Source of the DNA: Chloroflexota bacterium
GTDB taxonomy: Bacteria > Chloroflexota > Anaerolineae > Anaerolineales > Anaerolineaceae
DNA length: 38,981 bases
Direction: 5' to 3'
NCBI GenBank assembly: GCA_029777225.1
Contig: JAKOSR010000065.1
Location: forward strand, 1 to 38,981
Of the stretch, positions 24,233 through 35,025 are shown piece after piece (position 1 is the stretch's first letter; each line of letters opens with the position of its first letter). Both the position numbers and the translations under genes were made by a program. The notes under the pieces were generated by a model that saw only the letters and a list, made by a program, of their open reading frames with translations, was not told the DNA's origin and made no database searches.

Positions 24233-25718
24233 GCGAACCTCCCGCATCCTGCGAACAATCCAGCGATGCAATCCAAACAAGAGCCCGGTCTACCTGGTGG
24301 GTGGGGCGGTGCGGGACCTGGTGTTGGGATTACCCACCCGGGACCTGGATTTTGTCACCGCGAAGGGGTCGATGGCCCTGTCTGCTGCTGCCCGGAAGCA
24401 ATTGGGCGGGGTGGGCTTTACGCTGGATGATGAGCGGGAGACGGCGAGGGTCATCCTTAACCAGGGGAAAGTGGACGAGCTCAGCCTGGATTTTGTGCGG
24501 TTTAGCGGGGAAGACCTGCAGGCTGACCTGAGAGCCAGGGACTTTACCATCAACGCGATGGCATTGGCGTTGGACACTCCCGACCAAGTGATTGACCCGT
24601 TGGGGGGCCTGGAAGACCTGAAGGCTCGCATTTTGCGGGTGGCTTCGGCGGAATCAATGGCGCTGGACCCACTGAGGGTCATCCGCGGTGTACGCATGGC
24701 ACGGGGCTATGATTTGAGCATTGACCCTGAAACTGAGAGGCTTATGCGCGTAGCTACTAAGGGTTTGGGGCGAATCACGGGTGAAAGAATCCGGGATGAG
24801 TTCTTTAAAATACTCGAATTGCCAGGCAAAGCCCGTTCAATCGAACTGATGGACCAGTTGGGAATCGTGGATGAACTTTGGCCGGAATTTAAGGCCGTCA
24901 AGCAAATGGAAGCCATACCCCCGCATACGCATCCACTCTGGAAGCATACCCTTCAGGTCATTTACTACCTGGAAGCCATCATGCAAACACTGGAACCTGG
25001 CGCTGAGGGAATGGGTAGCAGGTACGGGTTGGTGGGTATCGGGGATATTCTTTTTCCCTATCAACAGGAAATTGTACGGCACCTGGAGAGGTCCGGCCCG
25101 AATGGCAGAAGGCGGGAGGAACTGCTTTTCTTAGCCGCTCTTTGCCATGACCTGGGCAAACCTGAAACGCGCTCGGTTGACCAGGAAGGGAAGACCCATT
25201 TCTACCGGCACGCGGAAGAGGGCGTCGCCATCACAGAGGAAATTGGTAACCGATTGAAATTGGCAAACGAGGAAAAGGCCTACCTCGCGAGCGTGGTCGG
25301 CAACCATATGCGATTGCATCTCCTGGCAAACGAACCTGCCAAACCAAGCGACCGGGCGATTTACCGCTACTTCCAAGCTTGTGAGGGCCAGGGAGTGGAT
25401 ATTGCTCTGCTTAGCGTGGCTGACCTCGCAGCCACCTATGAAAACCGTTTGACCTTGGAGAGATTTACACGAGAATTGGTTGTTGTAGTGGACGTGATCG
25501 AAGCCTGGTTTAAGCGAAAACAGCAGGTCATCGACCCGATTCCCTTGCTGAATGGAGACATGCTGCAGCAGGAATTAGGCCTTGCAGCCGGCAGGGAGTT
25601 GGGGTTGGTTTTGCGCCGATTGAAGGAAGCCCAGGCGTCAGGTGAAGTCAACGACCGGGAAGAAGCCCTGGCTTATGCCAGAAAAATCCTGGCGGAAGGC
25701 GAGGCAGGTGAAAGATGA
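24213..25718 (+). CDS. cca: CCA-adding tRNA nucleotidyltransferase / poly(A) polymerase family with HD domain
   Basis: This enzyme adds or repairs the 3' CCA of tRNAs, acting in the cytoplasm. The 501-residue class II protein has the nucleotidyltransferase motifs VGGAVRDLVLG and RDLDFV (the DxD metal site), then RDFTINAMAL, the RNA-binding DPLRVIRGVRMA, and a C-terminal HD domain (LAALCHDLGKPETR, about 305-400). It could be CCA-adding, A-adding or poly(A) polymerase, but no second copy is in the window. The first ATG (24213) lies 20 bp inside hpt. A GTG five codons in is an alternative. It shares an ATGA overlap with the next gene. Confidence 0.9.
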   Translation: MYLQVDERTSRILRTIQRCNPNKSPVYLVGGAVRDLVLGLPTRDLDFVTAKGSMALSAAARKQLGGVGFTLDDERETARVILNQGKVDELSLDFVRFSGEDLQADLRARDFTINAMALALDTPDQVIDPLGGLEDLKARILRVASAESMALDPLRVIRGVRMARGYDLSIDPETERLMRVATKGLGRITGERIRDEFFKILELPGKARSIELMDQLGIVDELWPEFKAVKQMEAIPPHTHPLWKHTLQVIYYLEAIMQTLEPGAEGMGSRYGLVGIGDILFPYQQEIVRHLERSGPNGRRREELLFLAALCHDLGKPETRSVDQEGKTHFYRHAEEGVAITEEIGNRLKLANEEKAYLASVVGNHMRLHLLANEPAKPSDRAIYRYFQACEGQGVDIALLSVADLAATYENRLTLERFTRELVVVVDVIEAWFKRKQQVIDPIPLLNGDMLQQELGLAAGRELGLVLRRLKEAQASGEVNDREEALAYARKILAEGEAGER

Positions 25719-26473
25719 AAATCAAGCTGGATGAGATGGAGATGGTTTTAGATGACATTGGTTCAGGCAAAGACATCCTTTTGGTGCATGGCCTGGGCCT
25801 TAACCGCGGCATTTGGAGGCCAATCGCGGACCTTTACGGCGACCAGGCGCGTTTTATCCTGCCTGATATGCGAGGGCATGGGGAAAGCAGCCTTGGAAAC
25901 CCTGCGGAAAGCATGGAACAATTCGCGCAGGATTTGGTCCGATTGCTTGACGCGCTGGGGATTGAAAAAGTTGTTTTAGGCGGGCATTCCATGGGGGGCT
26001 ATATCGCGCTGGCATTCGCGGAGCGATACCCGGAACGTTTGGAAGCGCTGGCCATGATCGCGACCAACGCGAGGGCCGACGCGCCACAAAAACGCGCTGA
26101 CCGGCTGGCGGACGCGGAAGAGGTTATGTGTTTGGGGACCGCGCGTTATGCCATAAAACTGGCAGAGCGTTTGTCTGACCAACCAAAAGTCATTGCTGAG
26201 ATGGAAGAAGTCATCGCGGCGACGCCCCCCGAGGGCTTGCGGAACGTGCTGCGGGCCATCGCGGGCCGGCCAAACCGGGCAGCGGTGTTGGCGGGATTGA
26301 GACAGCCATTATTGGTTGTTGCCGGCAGGGAAGACAAAATAAGTAACAGGGAGACTGCTGAGGAGATGCGTGACCTCAACCAGCACAGCCGGCTGGTGGT
26401 CTTTCCCGGAGTTGGACATATGCCCATGTTGGAGGCACCGCTCGCGCTCGGGGCGCTGCTGTTGACGCTTTAG
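25715..26473 (+). CDS. Alpha/beta hydrolase
   Basis: This cytoplasmic alpha/beta-fold hydrolase of 252 residues has the oxyanion region VHGLGLNRGIW, the nucleophile elbow GHSMGG (Ser92), the acid region AGREDKIS and the catalytic His in GVGHMPML. The layout matches esterases, 3-oxoadipate enol-lactonases and BioH-like enzymes, and the substrate cannot be told. It overlaps the cca stop by four bases (ATGA), so it is translationally coupled. Confidence 0.92.
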   Translation: MKIKLDEMEMVLDDIGSGKDILLVHGLGLNRGIWRPIADLYGDQARFILPDMRGHGESSLGNPAESMEQFAQDLVRLLDALGIEKVVLGGHSMGGYIALAFAERYPERLEALAMIATNARADAPQKRADRLADAEEVMCLGTARYAIKLAERLSDQPKVIAEMEEVIAATPPEGLRNVLRAIAGRPNRAAVLAGLRQPLLVVAGREDKISNRETAEEMRDLNQHSRLVVFPGVGHMPMLEAPLALGALLLTL

Positions 26474-26482
26474 GAAGGGACC

Positions 26483-27022
26483 ATGACAGAATTGGATTTC
26501 ATTTTCAATCGTCGAAGCATACGAAAATTCACCGAGCAGCCCATCACTGATGAGACCGTTGAGCTGCTGCTTAAGGCTGCCATGGCCGCCCCTTCCGCGA
26601 TTAATTCAAAGCCATGGTCTTTTGTCGTGGTGAGAGACCCTGTAAAGTTGCAGGCCATCCGCGCGGAACTTCTGTTTGGCAAAATGAACGCGCCATGCGC
26701 CATCGCGGTGTGTGGCGATTTGCGAGGATTAAAAACCCAGGTCATCGAACGATTTTGGCAGCAGGACTGTAGCGCGGCCACAGAGAACCTGCTGTTGGCC
26801 GCGACAGCGCTGGGCTTGGGGTCTGTGTGGTGCGGCGTTTACCCATCCCAGACTTTGGTAAAGCGAATCCAAGCCGGGTTGGGATTACCTGAAAAAGTGC
26901 TACCGCTCAACATCGTTTATGTAGGGTATCCGGGGGAGCAAAAGGACCCGCGCACGCAATACAATCCCCAACGTGTATTTCGAGAAAGCTTTGGGCAGCC
27001 CTGGTTAGGGGAGAAGCCTTAG
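26483..27022 (+). CDS. Nitroreductase family FMN protein
   Basis: This 179-residue flavoprotein is of the nitroreductase/NADH dehydrogenase type. FMN contacts are seen in RRSIRKF (residues 10-16) and PSAINSKPW, with TALGLGSVWCGVYP near the C-terminus. Such enzymes reduce nitro groups, quinones or flavins using NAD(P)H, and the true substrate is unknown. It sits 9 bp after the hydrolase with GGAAGGGACC just before the ATG, as the last gene of this run. Its stop codon overlaps that of the convergent gene by four bases. Confidence 0.93.
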   Translation: MTELDFIFNRRSIRKFTEQPITDETVELLLKAAMAAPSAINSKPWSFVVVRDPVKLQAIRAELLFGKMNAPCAIAVCGDLRGLKTQVIERFWQQDCSAATENLLLAATALGLGSVWCGVYPSQTLVKRIQAGLGLPEKVLPLNIVYVGYPGEQKDPRTQYNPQRVFRESFGQPWLGEKP

Positions 27023-27981
27023 GGCAACCTGCCGGCTTTCCTCAGCAGACTGACTGCGCGAATAGTAAGCCAGGGGCTGGGCTTGGTTTTGGATGGACTG
27101 CCCCAGTTGACCGGGGAGTAGTGCCAGCCTTGCGGGTTGGTAGCCTGGAAGAGCTTTACCTCCGTGGGGAAGCCACCACTGACCAATGGACGGGATTCCA
27201 GCCAAGCCAACGCGGGCTTGCAGCGCGGATCGGCCAGTTTGCCCGCTGCTTCCATTAGCTCCAGTCCGACGAGGACATCGTAGGTCCAGTAGGAAGGGTG
27301 ACGCAGGCGGAGAAAGTCCGGGTTCATCACCTGGCCAGAATGGATTCCAATGAACAGCTGCCGGCTGAGAAAAACCTCCGCCGCGCGGTCAATTGCCAGG
27401 TCCAACGCGGAGTTTGAGCCAGCGTAACCGCGCCAGGCCAACAGTGCCCTCAGCGGGCTCCAGGTTTCCCAGAAGGAAGAATTGGCGGCTTCGGGATGTT
27501 TATCGCAGTTCCATCCCCCATCCGGCCACTGCCAGGCCAGCAGTTTTCCCACAAGCATCTCAGTTCTCTCGTCAACCATGTTCAGCCGGACGGAGCTGAA
27601 AATCGCGTTTCCTTCCTGGCTCGCGCAACGGCGGGTGCGGCCGTCAATTGAATGGATGTGGGAGAGGTGCTTCGCGCTGAGAAGCCAGGTGTAAACCTGT
27701 TCCTTTAAGATTGGAAGCGACGGGTGCGCGAACGGAAAACCCAGCTCCGCCAAGGAAACCAGCGACCAATGCGCGCCGCACCATTTGTGATAGGGGTGAA
27801 TATCCGCGTGCACTTGGGTTAAGGCATTGACAATGGGGGAGGTAGTTAGCTCGGAGGCGGCCGCGGTGAGGGCTTCATTGGAACCGTCCTCTGTGCTGAG
27901 CTTGCGCAAGGCGAAAAACTTCAGGGCAGGGTCTGAGTTGGTGATGAGTGAGTTATGGTAATTCGATGTGGTGCTTGCCAT
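27019..27981 (-). CDS. Alpha-toroid-like protein (prenyltransferase / squalene-cyclase fold), function unknown
   Basis: This 320-residue soluble helical protein has a QW-type motif WQWPDGGWNCD (150-160), as in terpene cyclase and prenyltransferase toroids. It also has a GGFPTEV turn and NPQGWHYSPVNWG near the end. The cyclase DxDD catalytic motif is not present, so it is probably not a cyclase. The track starts at 28002, but the ATG at 27981 has AAGGAA six nt upstream and is preferred. It is transcribed divergently from ppdK and convergently with the nitroreductase, with a 4-bp stop overlap and no terminator. Confidence 0.72.
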   Translation of the reverse strand: MASTTSNYHNSLITNSDPALKFFALRKLSTEDGSNEALTAAASELTTSPIVNALTQVHADIHPYHKWCGAHWSLVSLAELGFPFAHPSLPILKEQVYTWLLSAKHLSHIHSIDGRTRRCASQEGNAIFSSVRLNMVDERTEMLVGKLLAWQWPDGGWNCDKHPEAANSSFWETWSPLRALLAWRGYAGSNSALDLAIDRAAEVFLSRQLFIGIHSGQVMNPDFLRLRHPSYWTYDVLVGLELMEAAGKLADPRCKPALAWLESRPLVSGGFPTEVKLFQATNPQGWHYSPVNWGSPSKTKPSPWLTIRAVSLLRKAGRLP

Positions 27982-28016
27982 GTGTTTCCTTCCGACGTAC
28001 ATGGGACTAACCTTAT

Positions 28017-28046
28017 TGTATCCACCTCTACCGAAAATGAGTACAA
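28017..28046 (-). promoter_or_regulatory. Weak promoter candidate for the toroid-like gene
   Basis: On the minus strand, TTGTAC (28041-28046), an 18-nt spacer and GATACA (28017-28022) overlap a TACAAT at 28015-28020. This leaves a leader of about 30 nt carrying the AAGGAA RBS. Confidence 0.3.
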
Positions 28047-28126
28047 CTTGACCAAGAATACCTGACTGACCTTACACAACCGTTGGGCGGCGGTATTTTA
28101 GCCGTTGTTAATGGTAAAATTATCAA

Positions 28127-28153
28127 TTGTGAAAATTACTGTTGCCTGATAAT
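28127..28153 (+). promoter_or_regulatory. Weak promoter candidate for ppdK
   Basis: TTGTGA (28127-28132), a 15-nt spacer and GATAAT (28148-28153). The spacer is short. It is the best candidate in the 28003-28197 gap, which otherwise shows only AT-rich sequence near 28110-28135. Confidence 0.3.
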
Positions 28154-28197
28154 CGTCCAGGGAACTTCTCATAACCAGATAGATTAATGGAGGATCA

Positions 28198-31041
<2,844 letters not shown>

Positions 31042-31058
31042 GCAAGCAGAAGTGTTTG

Positions 31059-31091
31059 AATAAGAGCGGTCGCACGACCGCTCTTATTTTT
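31059..31091 (+). terminator. ppdK terminator
   Basis: A perfect 12-bp stem AATAAGAGCGGT / ACCGCTCTTATT with a 6-nt loop runs into a T tract, 17 bp after the ppdK stop. Confidence 0.95.
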
Positions 31092-31275
31092 ACCCAGGAA
31101 AGTATAACAGAAGGTCACCAGCCGGGAAAAAAGGCCGTAAAAACGCATTCAAATGTTAAACGCAGGGAATTTACTTGAGTCGGTTTGAGGCGCCACCATC
31201 CACGCACAACCTTGCTGTTACCCAGGGCAGGGTCGCGGAGGATATGGGCGTGGGTTGGTGGGAAAGGGCGTGGGC
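31092..31275. other. Gene-free stretch between ppdK and the transglycosylase gene
   Basis: I see no supported gene, RNA or repeat here. It lies between two converging genes, and the minus-strand ORF in the track (31115-31402) overlaps the transglycosylase end and lacks family features. Confidence 0.6.
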
Positions 31276-33744
31276 TTATTCGCCATAAATGAGCGCGTAT
31301 TTGTAAAAAATCTCCACAATGACACGGATATAGGTCCGGGTTTCGAGGAATTGGACGGTGCCCAGGAAGACGTCCGGGTCTTCGCCCGATTTCTCTTTCC
31401 ACTGGAACGCGCTGCCAGGTCCGCCGTTATAGGCAGCCAGGGCGGCGTAGATATCGTCATCAAAGACGAAGAGCTGGCGAGCCAGGTAATTGGCACCAAG
31501 TTCCAGGCTGTAATAGGGGACTGCCAGGTCGGCGGTGACGAAATTGGGTGGGAAGCCAATTTCACCAGCAATTTGGGCAGCTGTGGCGGGCATAAGCTGC
31601 AGCAGACCGCTCGCACCGGCCGAGGAAAGCGCGTGGCCTTCAAAGCCGCTTTCCTGCTTTATGAGGCTGAACAAGAGCAGCACAGGAAGGTCATACTTTT
31701 CCGCGGCGGCCTGCACCCAGGGCAGGTAATACAAGCCATACTGGACATAAGCCAGCAAAGGGGGAAGGTTGGGCGATATTGGATCGCCTTCATAACCGGC
31801 GAGGATTGAAATCGTCTTGCTACACTCGATGGCCGATTTGTAATAGCCACGGTCTAGAAAGAATGCCATCAAGCGAAAGGTATCGACAGCATCGTTCAGA
31901 TTATCATTGCGCAGCGACTCAAATTCGTCGCTGGCGGATTGGTAATATCCCAGGCGGTCATACTCGAGACCCCGCACCATCCGGGAATCCTGGAACAACG
32001 CCGAGCTGTATTCCAGGTTCACGCCAATTGGGATGTTGAAGGAGCGGCGGAACCAGGTGACCGCGGTTTGAAGTTCTTCGCTGAGGTTGACTTCCAGGTT
32101 GAGCTGAGCTGGAGACGCGAACGCTGGCTGGTTATTGATGAGTTCCCCCGCGCGCAGGGCGTAGTATCCGCCGGGGTCGCTCTGGCCAGCGGCCTGCCAG
32201 TAAGCCTGTGCCTGGTCGACATTGCCTTGCGCCTGGCTAACCTTGCCAAGCCAGAGCTGTGCCGCCGCAGTCTCCAATGGTACGGTGGCGAGCAGGGTCG
32301 CGCGGTTGAAGTCATCCGTGGCTTCCTGGAGCTTCCCTAAACGGAAGTAGATGATTCCACCGAAGAGGAGCCCATTAAAAGCTTCTTCAGCGGACGGGAA
32401 TTCGATGCCGATACGAGACCACGTTTGGGCGGCAAGTTCGTCCTTGTCGTCCAGCAGGTAATAACGGCCGGCGGTCCAGAGCAAGCCGGGGGCGTAGGCT
32501 TCCATATGCTGCTCGGCGACGAATGCCAGGGCGGTGTTGGTGGCCAGCGTCAGCTGTCCCATGTAAGCGTTTTGGGTGGTGATGATTTCTTGGATGGAAT
32601 CGAGGCGGTACTGGCTCTCAGGATAATCCGTAATGATTTGATTCCAAAGCGTAATCGCCTGCTTGTCCTCCGGCATACCGCCCAAGGCATTGGCATTGGT
32701 ACGCTCCAGCGAACCGAGGCCGGCTTTTTCCACCCCCATGGCCTGAACAGCCAAAGCTTTGTAATACAAGGCTGTATCCACACTCGCGCCATCAGCAGCA
32801 AGGTATCTATCCAGGGCCTCAATCGCGAGGTTGTTCTGACCGACGTTGTAGTTGATGATTCCACGCTGAAGTTCATCCACCACTTGGCCGGCTTCAACCA
32901 GGGCTGCCAGCGCTGAATACGCGTCGTAAGTTTGGGGATAATTGGCGACAGCGTCCTGGTAGGCGGCATAACCTTCTTCGGTTCGGTTCTGGACGATGAG
33001 CAAGCGGCCCATCAACAGGTCAATTTGAGCTTTCGTGTAAGGGCTCTCACTCTTGTGATACATCTCCTGGTAGATTTGCAGGGCATCATCAGGTTTGTCG
33101 AGCTTCTCGTAGAGATTGGCCACCTTGAGTGCCGTGGAGATTGTCCCGCTGAGCGAGGGGGAGAGGTATGCCTGGCGGTAAGAATCCAAAGCCTGCTGGT
33201 CATCACCCAGTCGGGCGTAGACATCGCCCATGCTTTCGTACACCTGGGCATCCAGCACGCCCGGCCTCGCGTCGAGGTAGGCCTGGTACTCCTGCAGGGC
33301 CTGGTCGAATAATTCCTGTCCTGTGTAGATGGTGGCCAGAAGGAAATGAGCGCGGGCAGCGGGGAGGCTATCGGGATGGGTGATTAGCAGGGCTTTGAAG
33401 GTGTTGGTGGCCTGGAAGGGGTCACCCTGCTTGAGCCAGGCCAGCCCCTGCCCGAACACCGCGGCGGCCTGGAGCTCGTTTGAACTGGCTGCGGGTGGGG
33501 CGGCGAAGAGGTCATACGCCTCGGAGAAATCACCAAACGAAAGCGCGAGGTCAGCTTCCTTAATGCGTGCTTCAGGCAGTGGGGTGGCTTCCGAGATAAC
33601 AGCGGTGGGGGCATTGGTTGGCGTAGGTGGTTGCGGCGTGGGTGTGGATTCCTGGCTGAGCTGAATGCTGGGGGAAACGCAGCCGCTCAAAAGCAACAGC
33701 GCCATCATGACCAGGATTAACTTCCGTATCGGGTTGACTTTCAT
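31276..33744 (-). CDS. Lytic transglycosylase (Slt70-like) lipoprotein with TPR-type repeats
   Basis: This surface-anchored enzyme cleaves peptidoglycan glycan strands to 1,6-anhydro ends. The 822-residue chain starts with a lipoprotein signal (LLLLSGC, lipid Cys22) and a Thr-Pro linker (about 30-50). About 600 residues of TPR-like helical repeats follow, then a GH23 SLT domain (about 685-822). Catalytic Glu698 is in IKQESGF, followed by GLLQLMPATA and AAYNGGPG. It is longer than E. coli Slt70 (about 620). The track starts at 33765, but the ATG at 33744 gives a clean signal peptide. It is preceded by TTGACA-N17-TATAAG just six nt upstream, so the mRNA is probably leaderless. It is separate from the rpoD operon upstream. 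Confidence 0.93.
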   Translation of the reverse strand: MKVNPIRKLILVMMALLLLSGCVSPSIQLSQESTPTPQPPTPTNAPTAVISEATPLPEARIKEADLALSFGDFSEAYDLFAAPPAASSNELQAAAVFGQGLAWLKQGDPFQATNTFKALLITHPDSLPAARAHFLLATIYTGQELFDQALQEYQAYLDARPGVLDAQVYESMGDVYARLGDDQQALDSYRQAYLSPSLSGTISTALKVANLYEKLDKPDDALQIYQEMYHKSESPYTKAQIDLLMGRLLIVQNRTEEGYAAYQDAVANYPQTYDAYSALAALVEAGQVVDELQRGIINYNVGQNNLAIEALDRYLAADGASVDTALYYKALAVQAMGVEKAGLGSLERTNANALGGMPEDKQAITLWNQIITDYPESQYRLDSIQEIITTQNAYMGQLTLATNTALAFVAEQHMEAYAPGLLWTAGRYYLLDDKDELAAQTWSRIGIEFPSAEEAFNGLLFGGIIYFRLGKLQEATDDFNRATLLATVPLETAAAQLWLGKVSQAQGNVDQAQAYWQAAGQSDPGGYYALRAGELINNQPAFASPAQLNLEVNLSEELQTAVTWFRRSFNIPIGVNLEYSSALFQDSRMVRGLEYDRLGYYQSASDEFESLRNDNLNDAVDTFRLMAFFLDRGYYKSAIECSKTISILAGYEGDPISPNLPPLLAYVQYGLYYLPWVQAAAEKYDLPVLLLFSLIKQESGFEGHALSSAGASGLLQLMPATAAQIAGEIGFPPNFVTADLAVPYYSLELGANYLARQLFVFDDDIYAALAAYNGGPGSAFQWKEKSGEDPDVFLGTVQFLETRTYIRVIVEIFYKYALIYGE

Positions 33745-33750
33745 ACTGAA

Positions 33751-33779
33751 CTTATAACGGAGCACGGATTGATTGTCAA
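33751..33779 (-). promoter_or_regulatory. Transglycosylase promoter (leaderless layout)
   Basis: Consensus TTGACA (33774-33779), a 17-nt spacer and TATAAG (33751-33756) are followed by only six nt before the ATG. No RBS can fit. Confidence 0.7.
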
Positions 33780-33813
33780 CCGGGCACCGGCCTGTTGGAC
33801 AGGGAAAGTAAGC

Positions 33814-34560
33814 TTAGTCTGACCTGAAGTTTTCCAGCACGTGGGGGATGGTGGCTCTGATTAGCGAAAACGCGCGATGGAAAGCAGGCAAAGGTTCAGC
33901 TTTTGTGCCCTTAGCCGTGGAGGGGTCATCGAAGCCGATGTATTCCCGTTTCGATGAATCCAGCCAGGCGGGACAGGCTTGCCGGGCACTTTCGTCGAGC
34001 GTGATGACCAGGTCGAAGAGAGCGTTTTCGAATTCGCCTACCGGCTTCGGTTCGCCCTGGTGGAAAATGCCATTTTCCTCCAAAACCCCCATGACCAAGG
34101 GATGAACTTCAGCACCTGGTTGGATGCCGGCACTAAAGGCAACCCACTTTTCCCAGCAATCATTGTTGACGATGGCTTCAGCGAACTGGCTGAGGGAAGT
34201 GTTGGTGGCGCAAAGAAAAAGCACCTTCTTACGCTCATCCAGCGATTCGTCATCCAAGGATTTGGATTGCGGACCGAGGATTTCGCACCCGGTTGGGCAG
34301 GCAGCCAGCTGTTCGTTTTCGAAGGCTCCGTCCTGCATGGCCAGGAGCAATTCCCGCGCCTTGAGCTCGTCAGCCTTGTTGACGAGGACCTGAACCAAAC
34401 CCAAACCGCCCTCGGTGAAACCGTAGATACTGCCCAGCGCTTCACCCGACAGAATGGTGGGGATATTTTGGGCTTCAAGAAAAGACTTGATGAGTTCGGC
34501 CTGCAGGCGCCCCTTGCAGTTATAGACTGGCACCGTGGGGTCTGTGTAGTGTGGGCTCAT
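33814..34560 (-). CDS. DUF2007 domain fused to a low-molecular-weight phosphatase/arsenate-reductase-like domain, catalytic Arg missing
   Basis: The N-terminal part (about 10-75) looks like DUF2007, a small 'putative signal transducer' domain (VYNCKGRLQAELIKSFLEAQ). The C-terminal part (about 110-248) has the LMW-PTP/ArsC fold. Its P-loop is C117-ATNTS-L123-S, whereas active members have C-x5-R-S, so the phosphate-binding Arg is Leu. The later segment DLVITLDESARQACP carries an Asp where ArsC enzymes usually show a redox Cys. It may be inactive, a binder, or a changed enzyme. The ATG at 34560 overlaps the ndk stop (ATGA), which argues for it over the track start at 34572. It is the last gene of rpoD-35026-ndk-this. 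Confidence 0.82.
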   Translation of the reverse strand: MSPHYTDPTVPVYNCKGRLQAELIKSFLEAQNIPTILSGEALGSIYGFTEGGLGLVQVLVNKADELKARELLLAMQDGAFENEQLAACPTGCEILGPQSKSLDDESLDERKKVLFLCATNTSLSQFAEAIVNNDCWEKWVAFSAGIQPGAEVHPLVMGVLEENGIFHQGEPKPVGEFENALFDLVITLDESARQACPAWLDSSKREYIGFDDPSTAKGTKAEPLPAFHRAFSLIRATIPHVLENFRSD

Positions 34561-35006
34561 TCGTAGGTCCATTTTTCGGTGTCGCGTTGCCAGGCCACGA
34601 GTTCCTCAGGCTTGAACCACAGGGCGATTTCGGCCGCGGCGTTTTCAGGGGAATCGGAGGCATGCACCAGGTTGTAACGCGCCTGAAGGGCATAATCGTG
34701 GCGGATGGTACCAGGGTCGGCTTCAGTTCCCCGGGTTTTCCCGACGGTCTGGCGGATGGCTGCAATCGCATCCGGGCCTTCCCAGACCATGGCCATCACT
34801 GGGGAGGCAGTGATGAACTGGATGAGGGCATCGTAAAACGATTTGCCCGCGTGAACCGCATAGTGCGCGCTGGCCAATTCGGGGCTGACGAGCAAAAACT
34901 TCGCGGCAATCAACCTCAGGCCGCGGTCCTCAAAACGGGTGATTATCTTGCCAATCAAGCCACGTTGTACGCCATCAGGTTTTACCAAAACCAAAGATCT
35001 TTCCAT
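34557..35006 (-). CDS. ndk: Nucleoside diphosphate kinase
   Basis: Ndk moves phosphate from ATP to other nucleoside diphosphates through a phosphohistidine, balancing NTP and dNTP pools. The 149-residue protein has the start LVLVKPDGVQRGLIG, the VWEGPDAI motif and the active His in NLVHASDS. Length is slightly above the usual 135-145 because of the C-terminal tail. The RBS AGAGGA sits about 5 nt before the ATG. It is 19 bp after the acidic protein gene and overlaps the next gene by four bases. Confidence 0.97.
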   Translation of the reverse strand: MERSLVLVKPDGVQRGLIGKIITRFEDRGLRLIAAKFLLVSPELASAHYAVHAGKSFYDALIQFITASPVMAMVWEGPDAIAAIRQTVGKTRGTEADPGTIRHDYALQARYNLVHASDSPENAAAEIALWFKPEELVAWQRDTEKWTYE

Positions 35007-35025
35007 TGTTCCTCTTTTACGGGGT

